Source of the DNA: Emergomyces orientalis
Taxonomy: Eukaryota; Ascomycota; Eurotiomycetes; Onygenales; Ajellomycetaceae
Length of the DNA stretch: 18,682 bases
Assembly (NCBI GenBank): GCA_002110485.1
Contig: MOWL01000034.1
Span: 1-18,682, forward strand
Reading direction: 5' to 3'
The notes beneath the pieces were generated by a model. That model saw nothing but the letters and a program-made list of their open reading frames with translations. It searched no databases and was not told the DNA's origin. The first letter of the stretch is position 1. Each line of letters opens with the position of its first letter. Below are positions 1-9,596 of this stretch, piece after piece. Position numbers and translations under genes: made by a program.

Positions 1-480
1 ATTCTTCGAATTAGAAGACGAAAAGACATCCATTTGAAAGCTCTTGTTTGAGAAAGCAATTTATTCACTTTTTATTAAAATTGAGCGCGAGTTGATGAAG
101 CTATTGAGGAAAACGTGTTTGCAACCCCTAAGAGGAAAGAAAATCACACTTCATCACATAACTTCATCAGTTTCGGCCCAATTTACATAGAATTTTGATA
201 GAAGCTAGAACAAACCAGATATTTGTCTCAATTTCGAATTCATTCCGACCATCTCTTTCTGAACAATTCATTTGTCTGCGCAAAAACTCTGATTGATTTT
301 CATGTTCCTTTGCACCGTGCCAAGTCTTTTCCCTGTACCGCCCTACCTCACCCGGCAGAAAAGTGACAAAAAATACCTCAGCACAGATCACACGTGACCT
401 ACCCTTCAATCAGAAATTCCCCGAACCTACCCTCTCTACAAAACGGAATGAGAAAAAGTGGAAAATATCAGTGTTTAAAA
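1..480. other. flanking DNA without recognisable gene
   Basis: This stretch has a more balanced base composition than the A+T-rich block that follows. An 80-codon minus-strand frame at 167-409 exists, but its translation shows no domain, signal peptide or low-complexity protein pattern, and nothing around it suggests a promoter. I see no RNA gene or repeat. It is probably genomic DNA, or an older decayed element, upstream of the LINE insertion. The exact LINE 5' boundary cannot be fixed because there is only one copy of this end in the window. Confidence 0.5.
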
Positions 481-504
481 AAATAGCTTGATCCCTGCAA
501 GTAA

Positions 505-542
505 TATATATACATACTTGTATATATATATATTATTATATA
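505..542. repeat. TA-rich simple repeat, imperfect palindrome
   Basis: Alternating TA steps interrupted by ACATACTTG form a near-palindromic simple repeat. It sits at the change from mixed-composition DNA to the A+T-rich block. It could be a slippage tract or lie near the insertion boundary of the LINE. No function can be assigned. Confidence 0.7.
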
Positions 543-598
543 AGAAAATAGTACAGATTTAGTCTGTTGATTCTTCATTTGCACACTCATCTGTGTGA

Positions 599-621
599 CT
601 TAATAAATTACATTTATTAAG
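599..621. repeat. short perfect hairpin
   Basis: CTTAATAAA at 599-607 and TTTATTAAG at 613-621 are perfect 9-base inverted arms with a 5-base loop. In such A+T-rich DNA this may be chance. It lies in the presumed LINE leader. Confidence 0.5.
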
Positions 622-1249
622 AGCTATCTAGTAAAATATATGAGATTAATTTGAATAGAAAAGGAAAATCTATTCAGTATTAATTCATATTGATATTTCA
701 GAAATACAATCTTGATTTGAGGTGGGGCCTATTTCAAGCAGAAATTTTGAGAAGCTTTTAAATTGAAAAAGATAAAATTTGCAAGAGTTAGAGTGTTTTT
801 CTTGATTTAGCTCTGAGTAAATAAATCAAGAAAATTCTACACAAATTCATATTTCTTTACTTCAGTGACTGATTCAGTTTTTGAAAATAATCTCAATTTT
901 GAGCTGCATACTTGATATGTGGGGAGAAGTTTAGAATATTGAATATTTCTGAATAGTTTTTATCAATTTCTCTGCAAAAAAATTGATTTATTTTGTCAGT
1001 TTTTCTTTCAAAAAACTGTCATTTCAATTGAATAATTTATTATTTATTGAAATCAATTCTTTTCTCTTCATTTTGTAGCACAAGAAAGAAGTCTGTGAAG
1101 ATTTAATTGATTTATCTTTAAAAATCAATATTAGTTTATTAGATTCTCTTGAAAAATCTAATCTAGATACTATTTCTAGTAGAAAAAAATAGCAAAAATC
1201 TGAGAATACTATTTAATTTGACTAATTATCTAATATACTCAAAGAAATC

Positions 1250-2812
1250 ATGAATAACTCATCTCAATCTGTGAACATGATGACTTTATGCAAAAATAGA
1301 AATAATTTCATAGAAACTGTTTCTGAAATTGAGATTTTGAAGAAAAGAAAAAAAGAAGAAATAGACAGACACAAAGTAGATGAAGTGAAAAATCTACAAA
1401 AAATAGCTGATAAGCTATATAAACAGTGCATGTATGAAGAAAATGAAGAAATTCTTCTTATTCTGCATTCACAAGCAAGACAACTGAATGAAATTATTAA
1501 GTTTAAACTTAATATTTCTTCAAATCTGAAGATAGTTTTGAAAAAAACTGAAAAATCTGTATCTCAAAAAATCTCTTCTGAATCTCTTTCAAAAGAAAAC
1601 ACTGAAAATGAGACAAAAACCTATGCTCAAGCTCTCAATAGCTCACAAAATATTGAAAAAGAAAAACAGCTGAAAAAAGCAGAAAAAATTTTCTCATTAG
1701 TTGAGAAAAAAGAACAAAGAAAAGCTCAAAAAGAGATTAAATTTCTTGAATCAAAAAAACAGAGACTGATTTTAAAAGTTAGTGATAGAGCTATCTTTGA
1801 AAAATCTATTCTAAATGATTCTAAGTTCATTTTTGAATTTAGAAACAAAATCAATCAAAACTTTCATTTTGAAACTTAAAATGAAGAATTCAAGTCAGTT
1901 ATCTCATCAATTGAAATCTCTTTTCTGAGAAATTCAATTGTAATTACTGCTATGCCAGATTTCAGCTCTGAATATCTAATTCAAAATGAAAACTGCTGGA
2001 AAGAGATAGTTCAAAAAGCTCTCTCTATTGAAGTTTCATGTGAAAAAGATGAGAAATGGGGAAAATTTGTATTACATGATATTTCAGTTGAAATCTTTGA
2101 TCATGAAGAAGGCATGATAAATTTGAAAGAAGAAATTGAAATATATAATTCAATTTCTTTGAAAAAAACCCCAATTTGGCTCAATTCTTATGAGCAAAGA
2201 CAAAGAAATCAAAATACTTCAGTTTTAATTACTACAAATACAATAGAACAGTCAAAATGACAGTATATTGTAATTGCAGGATTGAAAATGAAAGTATTTG
2301 AATTCAAAGATTCAAGAGAGAATATTAAATCTCAAATTCAATGCTTAAACTGTCAGAAACATGGACACTTTGCAAATACTTGTAAAAGAAATTCTAAATG
2401 TCAGTTTTGTACTTTAGATCACAAAACAAATGAACATTCTTGCAACACATGTAGAAAAATAGATGAAATCTGCAATCACACTGAAATTAAATGCAGTAAT
2501 TGCTATGAAAAGCACATATCTATTTCAAAAGATTGTATTTTCATTTTCAAGAAAAAGTCTTTCAATAAAGATGTGAAATGGAGAAAAGAAACTCAAAATA
2601 CAGAGAAAATAGATAAAACTACAAAAAGAAGAAATTCTCAAATGTCTATTTCTTCTGAGTCAAATTCTTTTTCAAAAAATAGACAGATCTTAAACCCTGT
2701 TACATCTATAAAAATGAGAAAAGATAAAGAAAATCTCATTTCTATGAAAGCAGTAGAAGTTTCAGCTCTGAATACAGATAATAGATATAATCTATTACCT
2801 GATTCAGAATAA
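1250..2812 (+). pseudogene. LINE ORF1, Gag-like nucleic-acid-binding protein, two in-frame stops
   Basis: A single frame runs from ATG 1250 to TAA 2810-2812, interrupted only by TAA at 1877-1879 and TGA at 2258-2260, with no frameshift. The first roughly 200 codons are rich in Lys and Glu and predict a long coiled coil. A middle part around 1952-2260 resembles the conserved ORF1 segment upstream of the knuckles in fungal LINEs (my recollection of the family). Tandem Cys/His knuckles follow at 2342-2536: a CX2CX4HX4C (CLNCQKHGHFANTC), then two CX2C-type units. ORF1 proteins of this kind bind LINE RNA and form the ribonucleoprotein used for retrotransposition. The C-terminal tail is Ser/Lys rich. 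Both stops are one transition away from Gln or Trp codons, so substitution decay is likely. ORF2 follows in the same frame after a short gap. Confidence 0.88.
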
Positions 2813-2845
2813 AAGAAACACAGCTTCAATTTATTCCTTTTGTAC

Positions 2846-3277
2846 ATGTTTACTACACAAAATAATAATAAAAAGAAGAAAAAAACTATCAAAAATACTT
2901 CAAAAATAACTTTTATTCAAAACAATGTTGATAGAAATAAAGATGCTATCTATTCATGCTTACAGATAGACTTTGAAGAGCAAACTGACTTCATTCTATT
3001 ACAAGAGTCAAATTTTGATATAGAACAACAATTTATAATTTCTCATTCAAGCTATCACTGCTTTTTACCAGAGAAATCAGATGTAAAAGCAAGAGTTGTG
3101 ATATATGCAAGAAAAAGATCAAGATTTCAATTCAATATAAAAAGTAATTATATATCTAATTCTGATATTCTAGTTGGAGATATTATAGATACAAGAAATC
3201 AATTTGACAGTATTCAATTGATAAATATTTATAATCAAAAATGCTTCAAAAATAACTTTTATTCAAAACAATGTTGA
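2846..3277 (+). pseudogene. LINE ORF2, 5' fragment (start of endonuclease)
   Basis: The first ATG of ORF2 is at 2846, 33 bases after the ORF1 stop and in the same frame. After a Lys-rich start the protein enters the first strand of an exonuclease-endonuclease-phosphatase fold: an ITFIQNNVDRNK segment, with the catalytic Asn in the family position, then LLQES at about 2996-3010. The usual LINE motif is QEP; this copy has Ser for Pro. The frame enters the second copy of a tandem duplication at 3236 in the wrong phase and stops at TGA 3275-3277. It therefore gives only a useless N-terminal fragment of about 140 residues. The rest of ORF2 continues in another frame from 3225. Confidence 0.85.
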
Positions 3278-3581
3278 TAGAAATAAAGATGCTATCTATT
3301 CATGCTTACAGATAGGCTTTGAAGAGCAAACTGACTTCATTCTATTACAAGAGCCAAATTTTGATATAGAACAACAATTTATAATTTCTCATTCAAGCTA
3401 TCACTGCTTTTTACCAGAGAAATCAGATGTAAAAGCAAGAGTTGTGATATATGCAAGAAAAAGATCAAGATTTCAATTCAATATAAAAAGTAATTATATA
3501 TCTAATTCTGATATTCTAGTTGGAGATATTATAGATACAAGAAATCAATTTGACAGTATTCAATTGATAAATATTTATAAT
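2890..3581 (+). repeat. 346-bp tandem duplication within LINE ORF2
   Basis: Bases 2890-3235 are repeated at 3236-3581 with only about three differences that I can see (around 2897/3243, in the CAGATAGAC/CAGATAGGC segment, and GAGTCA/GAGCCA at 3005/3351). The period of 346 is not a multiple of three, so it shifts the reading frame. AAAAAT occurs at both edges of the unit (near 3237 and 3583), a microhomology that could have guided slippage or template switching. The high identity makes it a young event, or possibly an assembly artefact. Confidence 0.93.
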
Positions 3582-6500
3582 GAAAAATCACTGAAGGTAA
3601 ATGATAATTCATGGACAGTTGACAGAGAACTGCTGAATTTAAGTCCAGAAAAAAATGCTATTATATGTGGTGATTTCAATGCACATCATATATGGTGGAA
3701 TTCTGAACGTGATTATTCAATAAGATCAGAGAAAATAGTAGAGTGGGCTCTACAACATGAATTAGATATTATAAATGAAATTGATAGACAGACCTTCTTT
3801 AGAAACAACTTAATGAAGAAATCAATCATAGACTTAACCTTTCTATCAAAAAATTTGATTGAAAACAAGATCTATAATTGGTTTATTAATTCAGAAGAAA
3901 CATCAGGATCTGCTCATGAAGTTATTCAATTTAATATTGAAATTGATGAAAAGGAAACATGTGAGAATCCTCTACTATCAAATCAATATAATTTTGAAAA
4001 AGCTGAATGGTCTGAAATCAATAAGAGAATTGAAGATTTAAAATTTGAAAAAAAAGAAGAATTATCAAATTGGAATGAAAAGACAATAATAACAGATATA
4101 ATGCTAGAAAGTAGAACTAATATAATAACTGAAATTATATTAGAAAGCATTAAAAACTTTATACCAAAGAAAAAGCTCTCAGAATTCTCAAAACCTTGGT
4201 GGTCAGAAGAAATAACAGAAAAAAGAAAAAATCTAGCAAAAATAAAAAAAGAATGGAAAGAGAATATCATATCTTATGAAGAATATAAAAGAATAAGAAA
4301 TGAATATTTCACATTAATTAAAAAAGCTAAAACTAGCTGCTGGAATAAATTTCTTGAGAATGCACAGGGAAAAGAAATATTTAAAGCTTTTAAATATACA
4401 AAGTCTAAATCTGTTGCAAAGCTTCCATCTCTAAAATATAAAATAGAAAATGAGGAATATATTGCTCATTCTTTTGAACAAAAATGTCAGGCTTTTATGA
4501 AAATTCTATTTCAAAAACCACCTCAATCTGAACAATATAGTTCAATATGTGAATATATTGAAGATTCAAGATGGGCTTGGCCAGATCTATCTAGAAATGA
4601 ACTTGAAACTGCTGTTTTTACAAGTTCTACAAAAACAGCTGCAGGACCTGATACTATAAATCATTTAATCATTCAAAAAGTCTTTCATTCTCTGAAAAAT
4701 GAATTATTTGAATTATTCTCTCAACTAATGAAGAATGGGTATCACCCTGAATGCTGGAGACAAGCAACTGGTATAGTTCTTGCAAAACCAAATAGAAAAG
4801 CTACTATGCCAAAGTCTTATAGAATTATATCACTTTTGAATTGCTTGGGAAAAATTCTTGAAAAAATAATAGCAACAAGATTATCATATCTAGGCTCAAT
4901 CACTGATTTATTATATAATGATCAAATGGGTGGCAGAAAACAGAATTCTGCAATAGATACAGTTTTATCAATAATTCATGATATTCAAATGGCAAAAAAT
5001 GAAGGCTTAGTTACAACAGCTGCTTTTATTGATATAAAAGGTGCTTTTGATCATGTTTCAAAGAATAAGCTAATAATTATTCTTCAAGAGATGAAACTAC
5101 CAAAAGCATTAATAAAGTGGGTTATATGTTTTATGTCAAAAAGATATATTCAACTACTTTTTGACTCATTAAAGCAAGATATTACTGAAATTGAAATAGG
5201 AGTTCCTCAGGGGTCTCCAGTCTCACCAATTCTATTTGCTATATATACAAAAAATCTATTCAAAGATAGAGAAATGGAGATAGTGAGATCTCCTAGCTAT
5301 GTTGATGATATAGGTCTGATTTTCAGCTCAAGAACAATAAAAGAAAATTGTGAAAATATTGAAAAAGCTGCACAAGAGATATTTAATAGAGGAGATTTAA
5401 ACCTAATTCAATTTGATATGGAAAAAACTGAATTAATTCACTTTTTTCCAAAAAGATATGAAAAGGAAATAAGTTTAAATCTATTAAATCAAGAAATAAA
5501 GCCTAAATCAGTTGTAAGATGGCTAGGAATCTGGCTGGATTCAAAACTCAATTTTAAATCTCATATTCAAAAAAGAATGGCTCAAGCTGAAAGAGTTTTA
5601 AATAGTATAATACAACTTTCTAATACTGAAAGGGGTTTATCATTTCAAGCTATGAGACAGCTATACATTGCATGTATAGCATCTATTTCTGATTATGGTG
5701 TTCAGATATGGTGGAAGAACCAGAAACACTTTATAGATAAGTTTCAAAAATTGCAGAATACAGCTTTAAGAAGAATTCTGGGAGCTTTCAAAACCTCTCC
5801 ATGTAGAGCTATGGAAATAGAAGCTTCTATATCACCTCCTGAAATAAGATTTGAGAAGATATGCAAGAATTATGCACTGAGAATCATGAAAATGCCAGAT
5901 ATTCATTCAATTAGAAAAAGAATATCTACATCTTATCCTCCAATTCAATCTGGAAATGACTTAGATTGGAATAGATATCTAGATTGGAATGAAAGTCAAG
6001 AAAATCAAGAAAATGAGAGAAATAGAAAAAAAATCCCTTCTCAACTATATAGAGTATGCTCAATGATTAAAAATGAGTTCTCCTCATTAAATATTGAAAA
6101 GATTGAACACAAAAAGCTATATCCATGGAAAGAAAAACTAGGCTCAATGATTTCAATTGAAATAAGCGCATTATCAAAACCAGAAGAAGCTGAGAATCAT
6201 AGAAGAATAATAGAGAAAATTGATTTTAAAAAGTCAATTCTAATCTATTCAGATGGTTCAATGAATGAAAATAAAGGCCTAGGAGCTGGAATAGCATATA
6301 CAGAAGATAATTACAAATATACATCAGATTCATGGAATATTGGAAATGAATGTGAAGTATTTGATGCTGAATTATATGCTATTATGAAAGCTTTTAAACT
6401 GATAGAAATAAAAGCTTCAAAAAGAAAAGATATGAAAGAAGCATGGATTTTTTCAGATAGTCAAGCAGCTTTGAAAAGAATTCAAAAAAATGAAATTCAT

Positions 6501-7139
6501 AATGGTCAAATGAATATAGAAGTAATTCTAAAGATATGCAAAAGAATTCAATTAAAATATAAGACAAAGATATATCTGAGCTGGGTTCCTGCTCATATAA
6601 ATATACATGGAAATGAGCTTGCTGATGAAGCAGCAAAGAAAGGAACAGAACTAAATATTGCAAGTTCAAAAATAGTTTCATGGTCTTTTATTAAAAGAAA
6701 GATAAAAGAGAATTGCTTAGAAAAATGGCATAAAATATGGGAAAAACAAAGAAAAAGTCCTCACTATCTTAGATTTGAAACTAAACCTAAATGGAAATCA
6801 TGCTCTATTAAGTGCAAGAAGAAGCTTTTCTCCTCAATCATTCAATTGAAACTAGGTCATGGCTATTTCAAATCTTATTTGAAAAGAATATCTGATATTG
6901 AAAGTGAAAATTGTGAATATTGTGACTCTCTTGAAGACCCAGAACATATCTTAATGAATTGCTCATTAAATCAAGAACTTAGAGCTGAACTGAGATATAA
7001 ATATAAGCTGAGAGAAATGAATATGAAACTACTATTTTTAACTGAAATAGACAGTCAATATTTAATTGATTTTCTCAATGAAACTCAAATAGCTACTAGA
7101 AATCAATTCTATTTCAAAGATGAAAATATAAATGAATGA
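3225..7139 (+). pseudogene. LINE ORF2 main part: endonuclease, reverse transcriptase, RNase H, CCHC
   Basis: The frame is open from 3225 to TGA 7137-7139, about 1,300 codons without an internal stop, but it has no proper start because the duplication cut it off from the ATG at 2846. Endonuclease: LLQEP at 3342-3356, GDFNAHHIWW from 3669, Asp of SIIDLTF at 3831, and SAHE at 3909-3920 where the family usually has SDH. Reverse transcriptase: motif A FIDIKGAFD with Asp at 5031, motif B VPQGSPVSP from 5202, motif C YVDD at 5298-5309. RNase H: Asp 6252 (YSDGS), Glu 6369 (FDAELYA), Asp 6456 (FSDSQAAL), Asp 6624 (GNELADEA), so the catalytic acids are kept. C-terminal CX2CX7HX4C at 6912-6962. The intact protein would nick target DNA, copy LINE RNA at the nick and degrade the RNA. 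Trp codons are all TGG, which argues for the standard code. Confidence 0.93.
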
Positions 7140-7360
7140 GAATCTGAAATATTCTTTATAAAAACTGCTAGATATTATATAATATCTCACTATTTCTTTT
7201 GTGTTAGAGTCTGTCTTTTATTTCCTTTGTATTCATGTCATGAGTTATTTTGTCTATCATTAATTTATTTTCTTTGTAATCACTTGAAAATTATATGAAA
7301 AAAAGAGAATATAAATAATCTTCAAAAATATTTATAAATAAATAAATAAAAAAAGAAAAA
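7140..7360 (+). other. 3' untranslated region and TAAA-type tail of LINE copy A
   Basis: A T-rich segment after the ORF2 stop resembles the corresponding part of LINE copy B (both contain GTTAG followed by a TTTCTTTGTATT-like block). It ends in a TAAATAAATAAATAAAAAAAG-like stretch at 7331-7360, the expected kind of tail for a LINE. No coding frame is visible. Confidence 0.7.
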
Positions 7361-7373
7361 TCAATTTGCTGAC

Positions 7374-7390
7374 TATTCTGGGCTGGAATT
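7374..7390 (+). repeat. 17-base motif shared with 9243-9259
   Basis: TATTCTGGGCTGGAATT occurs here and identically at 9243-9259. After it, GTATTGCAAGTG here resembles GTAATGGCAAGTG there, so the similarity covers about 32 bases. Each copy lies downstream of a LINE 3' untranslated region. It may be the true LINE 3' end, a shared insertion-site sequence, or a remnant of another repeat. Confidence 0.75.
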
Positions 7391-7458
7391 CAAGTATTGC
7401 AAGTGCTATTTGTTTGAAGAAAAAATGTATAGTAATTAGTGTTAAAGTTAGAAAAATT

Positions 7459-7479
7459 CTGAGACTCTTTGAGTCTCAG
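7459..7479. repeat. perfect 9-bp hairpin with TTT loop
   Basis: CTGAGACTC (7459-7467) and GAGTCTCAG (7471-7479) are perfect inverted arms around TTT. The arms are less A+T rich than the surroundings. There is no T-run directly after it and no neighbouring gene it clearly serves. Confidence 0.65.
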
Positions 7480-7523
7480 GTAGATATCATAGTCTCTGAC
7501 TGCATATATATCTATAATTGAAG

Positions 7524-7540
7524 AATAATAATAATAATAA
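7524..7540. repeat. (AAT)n microsatellite at the 5' edge of LINE copy B
   Basis: About five to six AAT units directly precede the point where similarity to LINE ORF2 begins (about 7541). This may be the pre-existing insertion site of the truncated LINE copy. Confidence 0.75.
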
Positions 7541-7542
7541 AG

Positions 7543-9081
7543 AAACTTGCCCAGGCAGAGAGTAATCTTAATAACATTTTAAGATTATCAAATACAGAAA
7601 GAGAACTATCTTTCCAAGCAATGAGACAACTTTATATTGCCTGCATTTTCTCAATCTCAGACTATGGAGCACAAATATGATGGAAAAATCAGAAAAACTT
7701 TCTAAATAAATATGAAAGTCTGTAAAATAAAGCTTTAAGAAGAATGCTGGGAGCATTTAAAACCATCTCTATAAAAGCTATGAAAATTGAAGCCTCAATT
7801 CCTTCTTCTAAAATAAAACTGGACAAGCTGTGCAGAAATTATTCAGTGAGAATAATTAAATTAAATCAAAATTATATAATTAGAAAAAGAGTTTCACTCA
7901 CATTTCCTCCCATGAACACAGACACTGATTTGAACTGAAGTAAATATTTAGATTGAAATGAAACCAGTCTAAATTCTGTAAAAAAGATTTCAACTCAGTT
8001 ATATAGAGTTTATTCAATGATCAGAGACAAACTTCCTTATTTAAATGTGAAAGAATTAGATTTTGAACAACTATATTCATGAAAAAAGTCTCTGAATTCA
8101 TTGATTGATATAGATATTAGTGAATTATCTAAAGAAAATGAGCAAGAAAGACATTTAAAGCAGCTTGAAATTATAAATAATGCTCTGATTATCTATACTG
8201 ATGAATTAAAAAATGATACTTCAAATAATCTGGGAGCTGACATAGCATATACAAGAAACAAAGATATATACTTCACCAATTCATGGAATCTGGGTCAAGA
8301 AATGGAAGTATTTGATGCAGAAGTATATGCAATAATGCAAGCATTTAAAATGACAATGAGTCAATTGACAAGAAATTCAGATATCAATGAGATATGAATT
8401 TATTCAGACAGTCAAGCAGCTTTGAAAAGATTTTAAAAAAACAAGATTCAAGAAAATTAAATACATATTGAAACTGTATATCAATTGATTAAAAGAATAA
8501 GAAAATTAAAAGATATACAAATTCATTTACACTGGGTCCCAGCTCATATGAATATAAAAGGAAATGAACTAGCTGATGAAGCTGCAAAAAAGAGCACAGA
8601 AATTGAGTTAGTGAAAAAACAGAAAATATCTTGAACATTTATAAAAAGAAAAGTAAAAGAGAAATGCTTAAAAGATTGAAATTTAAATTGAGAAACTCAA
8701 AAACAAAAACTAAGTATCAAATACTTGCTTTTTGAAATAAAACCAAAGTGGAAAGCATGCTCTATTAAATGCAAAAAGAAAATCTTTTCTTCAATAATTC
8801 AATTGAAGCTTGATCATGGATACTTTGACTCCTATTTTAAGAAATTTGGAATTGAGAGACCTCAAAACTGTGATATATGTGATTGTTTGAAAGATTCAGA
8901 ACATTTATTGATAAATTGCTTAAAAAACTCTGTTATTAGAAATGATTTGAAAAGAAAATATGATATAGATCAAATAAATATGAGATTTCTGTTTCAAACT
9001 GAAACAGGTATCAAATATTTAATAAATTATATCATAGAAACAGATATTGCAACAAGAAAAAAACAACAACTAGATATATAA
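7543..9081 (+). pseudogene. LINE ORF2 C-terminal remnant (RNase H and CCHC) with eleven in-frame stops
   Basis: One frame covers the whole remnant without an indel. TGA stops are at 7678, 7936, 7954, 8080, 8395, 8632, 8677 and 8689; TAA stops at 7723, 8434 and 8458; the end is TAA 9079-9081. Aligned to copy A, all eight TGA positions are Trp and all three internal TAA positions are Gln. RNase H motifs remain readable: YTDE near 8195, FDAEVYAI near 8310, YSDSQAAL near 8401 and GNELADEAA near 8563. The C-terminal CX2CX7HX4C is at 8869-8919. Other Trp codons in the same remnant are still TGG (for example in HWVPAH and KPKWKA). No product is expected. Confidence 0.9.
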
Positions 9082-9328
9082 TAAATATGATTTAAATCAA
9101 TTTATTATAAATATTCTTTGAGAAATTTTCTATGTTAGTTCATTCTTTTAATTTTCTTTGTATTATCTTCAACTTTGAGTTTATTTTTAAAAAAATGTCT
9201 TAGTATTAAATTGTATCATCTTTTATTTTTGAATGTGTCTCTTATTCTGGGCTGGAATTACTGTAATGGCAAGTGACAAGAAGTTACATGTATTTAGATA
9301 TAGTTTACATGATAAATTCTAGTAATAC
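9082..9328 (+). other. 3' untranslated region of LINE copy B and junction with the LTR element
   Basis: T-rich, non-coding DNA with a TTTCTTTGTATT block like that of copy A. It includes the second copy of the 17-base motif (9243-9259). The base composition changes sharply at about 9329, where the LTR candidate starts. Confidence 0.6.
9243..9259 (+). repeat. 17-base motif shared with 7374-7390
   Basis: This is the second copy of the motif described at 7374-7390. It lies about 160 bases after the ORF2 end of LINE copy B and just upstream of the LTR retrotransposon. Confidence 0.75.
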
Positions 9329-9596
9329 TGTGGTGGGGAATCTCGGCGTGGTATTACTTTTCGCCGAGACCGCCTCATATATTTGTTTGGCATGGCTGCC
9401 TCATATTCCCATTATCCTTTGACACACGTGTGGATTCGGCGAAGATTGATTGTACGCAGAGCAGTGAGATTGCTTCTTTTTGATTATGTGATTTGATATG
9501 TGATTGATTGCTTGTTCTTCTTCTATATTTGAATCTCCTATGTGTTCTTTTGTATTGCTATTTGGATAGCTCATTGAATAGAATATTGTATACACA
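9329..9596 (+). repeat. probable 5' LTR of the Ty3/gypsy element
   Basis: A sharp change in base composition at TGTGGTGGGG (9329), the TG start and the position upstream of gag suggest the 5' LTR. An 8-bp inverted repeat near its start, TCTCGGCG (9341-9348) and CGCCGAGA (9362-9369), lies within it. A possible 3' end is the CA of GTATACACA at about 9596. This is unproven because the matching 3' LTR is not in the window and no convincing primer-binding site (TGG next to the LTR end) was found. AATAC directly before 9329 would be the candidate target-site duplication. Confidence 0.5.

Larger units (their letters stand above)
481..1249. other. A+T-rich leader upstream of LINE copy A
   Basis: The sequence becomes strongly A+T rich here and matches the base composition of the LINE that starts coding at 1250. 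All frames are broken by frequent TAA and TGA. It is most simply read as the LINE 5' untranslated region, possibly with some flanking DNA. It contains the TA-rich tract near 505-542 and the short hairpin at 599-621. A pyrimidine-rich stretch ending in TTTTGTAG just before 1080 resembles a fungal 3' splice site, but no matching 5' site was identified, so no intron is called. Confidence 0.4.
1250..7360 (+). mobile_element. LINE (non-LTR) retrotransposon, copy A, nearly full length, inactivated
   Basis: Two successive frames have the layout of a fungal LINE with an RNase H domain. ORF1 carries a coiled coil and zinc knuckles; ORF2 carries an APE-type endonuclease, reverse transcriptase, RNase H and a C-terminal CCHC motif. 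The 3' end has a short untranslated region and a TAAA-type tail (7331-7360), typical of target-primed reverse transcription. There are no LTRs. Codon use is extremely A+T rich and the coding strand is purine rich. The copy looks dead: ORF1 has two in-frame stops and ORF2 is split by a 346-bp tandem duplication. The 5' limit is uncertain; I start at the first ORF1 ATG, although the untranslated leader probably extends upstream. Confidence 0.9.
7361..7540. other. spacer between the two LINE copies
   Basis: This short non-coding stretch separates the tail of LINE copy A from the truncated start of copy B. It contains the 17-base motif also found after copy B (7374-7390), a strong small hairpin (7459-7479) and an (AAT)n tract (7524-7540). 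I see no gene. Confidence 0.6.
7541..9260 (+). mobile_element. LINE retrotransposon, copy B, 5'-truncated
   Basis: Similarity to LINE copy A starts abruptly at about 7541-7549, matching the part of copy A near 5575 (MAQAE / LAQAE), and runs in the same orientation to the ORF2 end and a related T-rich 3' untranslated region. ORF1, endonuclease and the RT catalytic core are missing, as expected from incomplete reverse transcription. Nucleotide differences from copy A are many, so this is a separate subfamily or older insertion and not a duplication of copy A. The 3' limit is uncertain; no clear A tail is visible. Confidence 0.85.

Noticed and set aside
167..409. 80-codon minus-strand frame in the left flank
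   Set aside because: No domain, no context, and a composition expected by chance.
3983..6681. Minus-strand Phe/Leu/Ser-rich frames across LINE ORF2
   Set aside because: They are antisense of A-rich Lys/Glu/Asn codons; hydrophobicity is a by-product of composition.
3444..7139. ORF2 starting at GTG 3444 as an intact gene
   Set aside because: The frame is open upstream to 3225 and the endonuclease N-terminus lies there; the start is missing because of the tandem duplication. GTG at 3444 is inside the endonuclease fold.
7459..7479. Hairpin as a transcription terminator
   Set aside because: There is no T-run directly after it, and intrinsic terminators of this kind are bacterial; the context is a eukaryotic retroelement.
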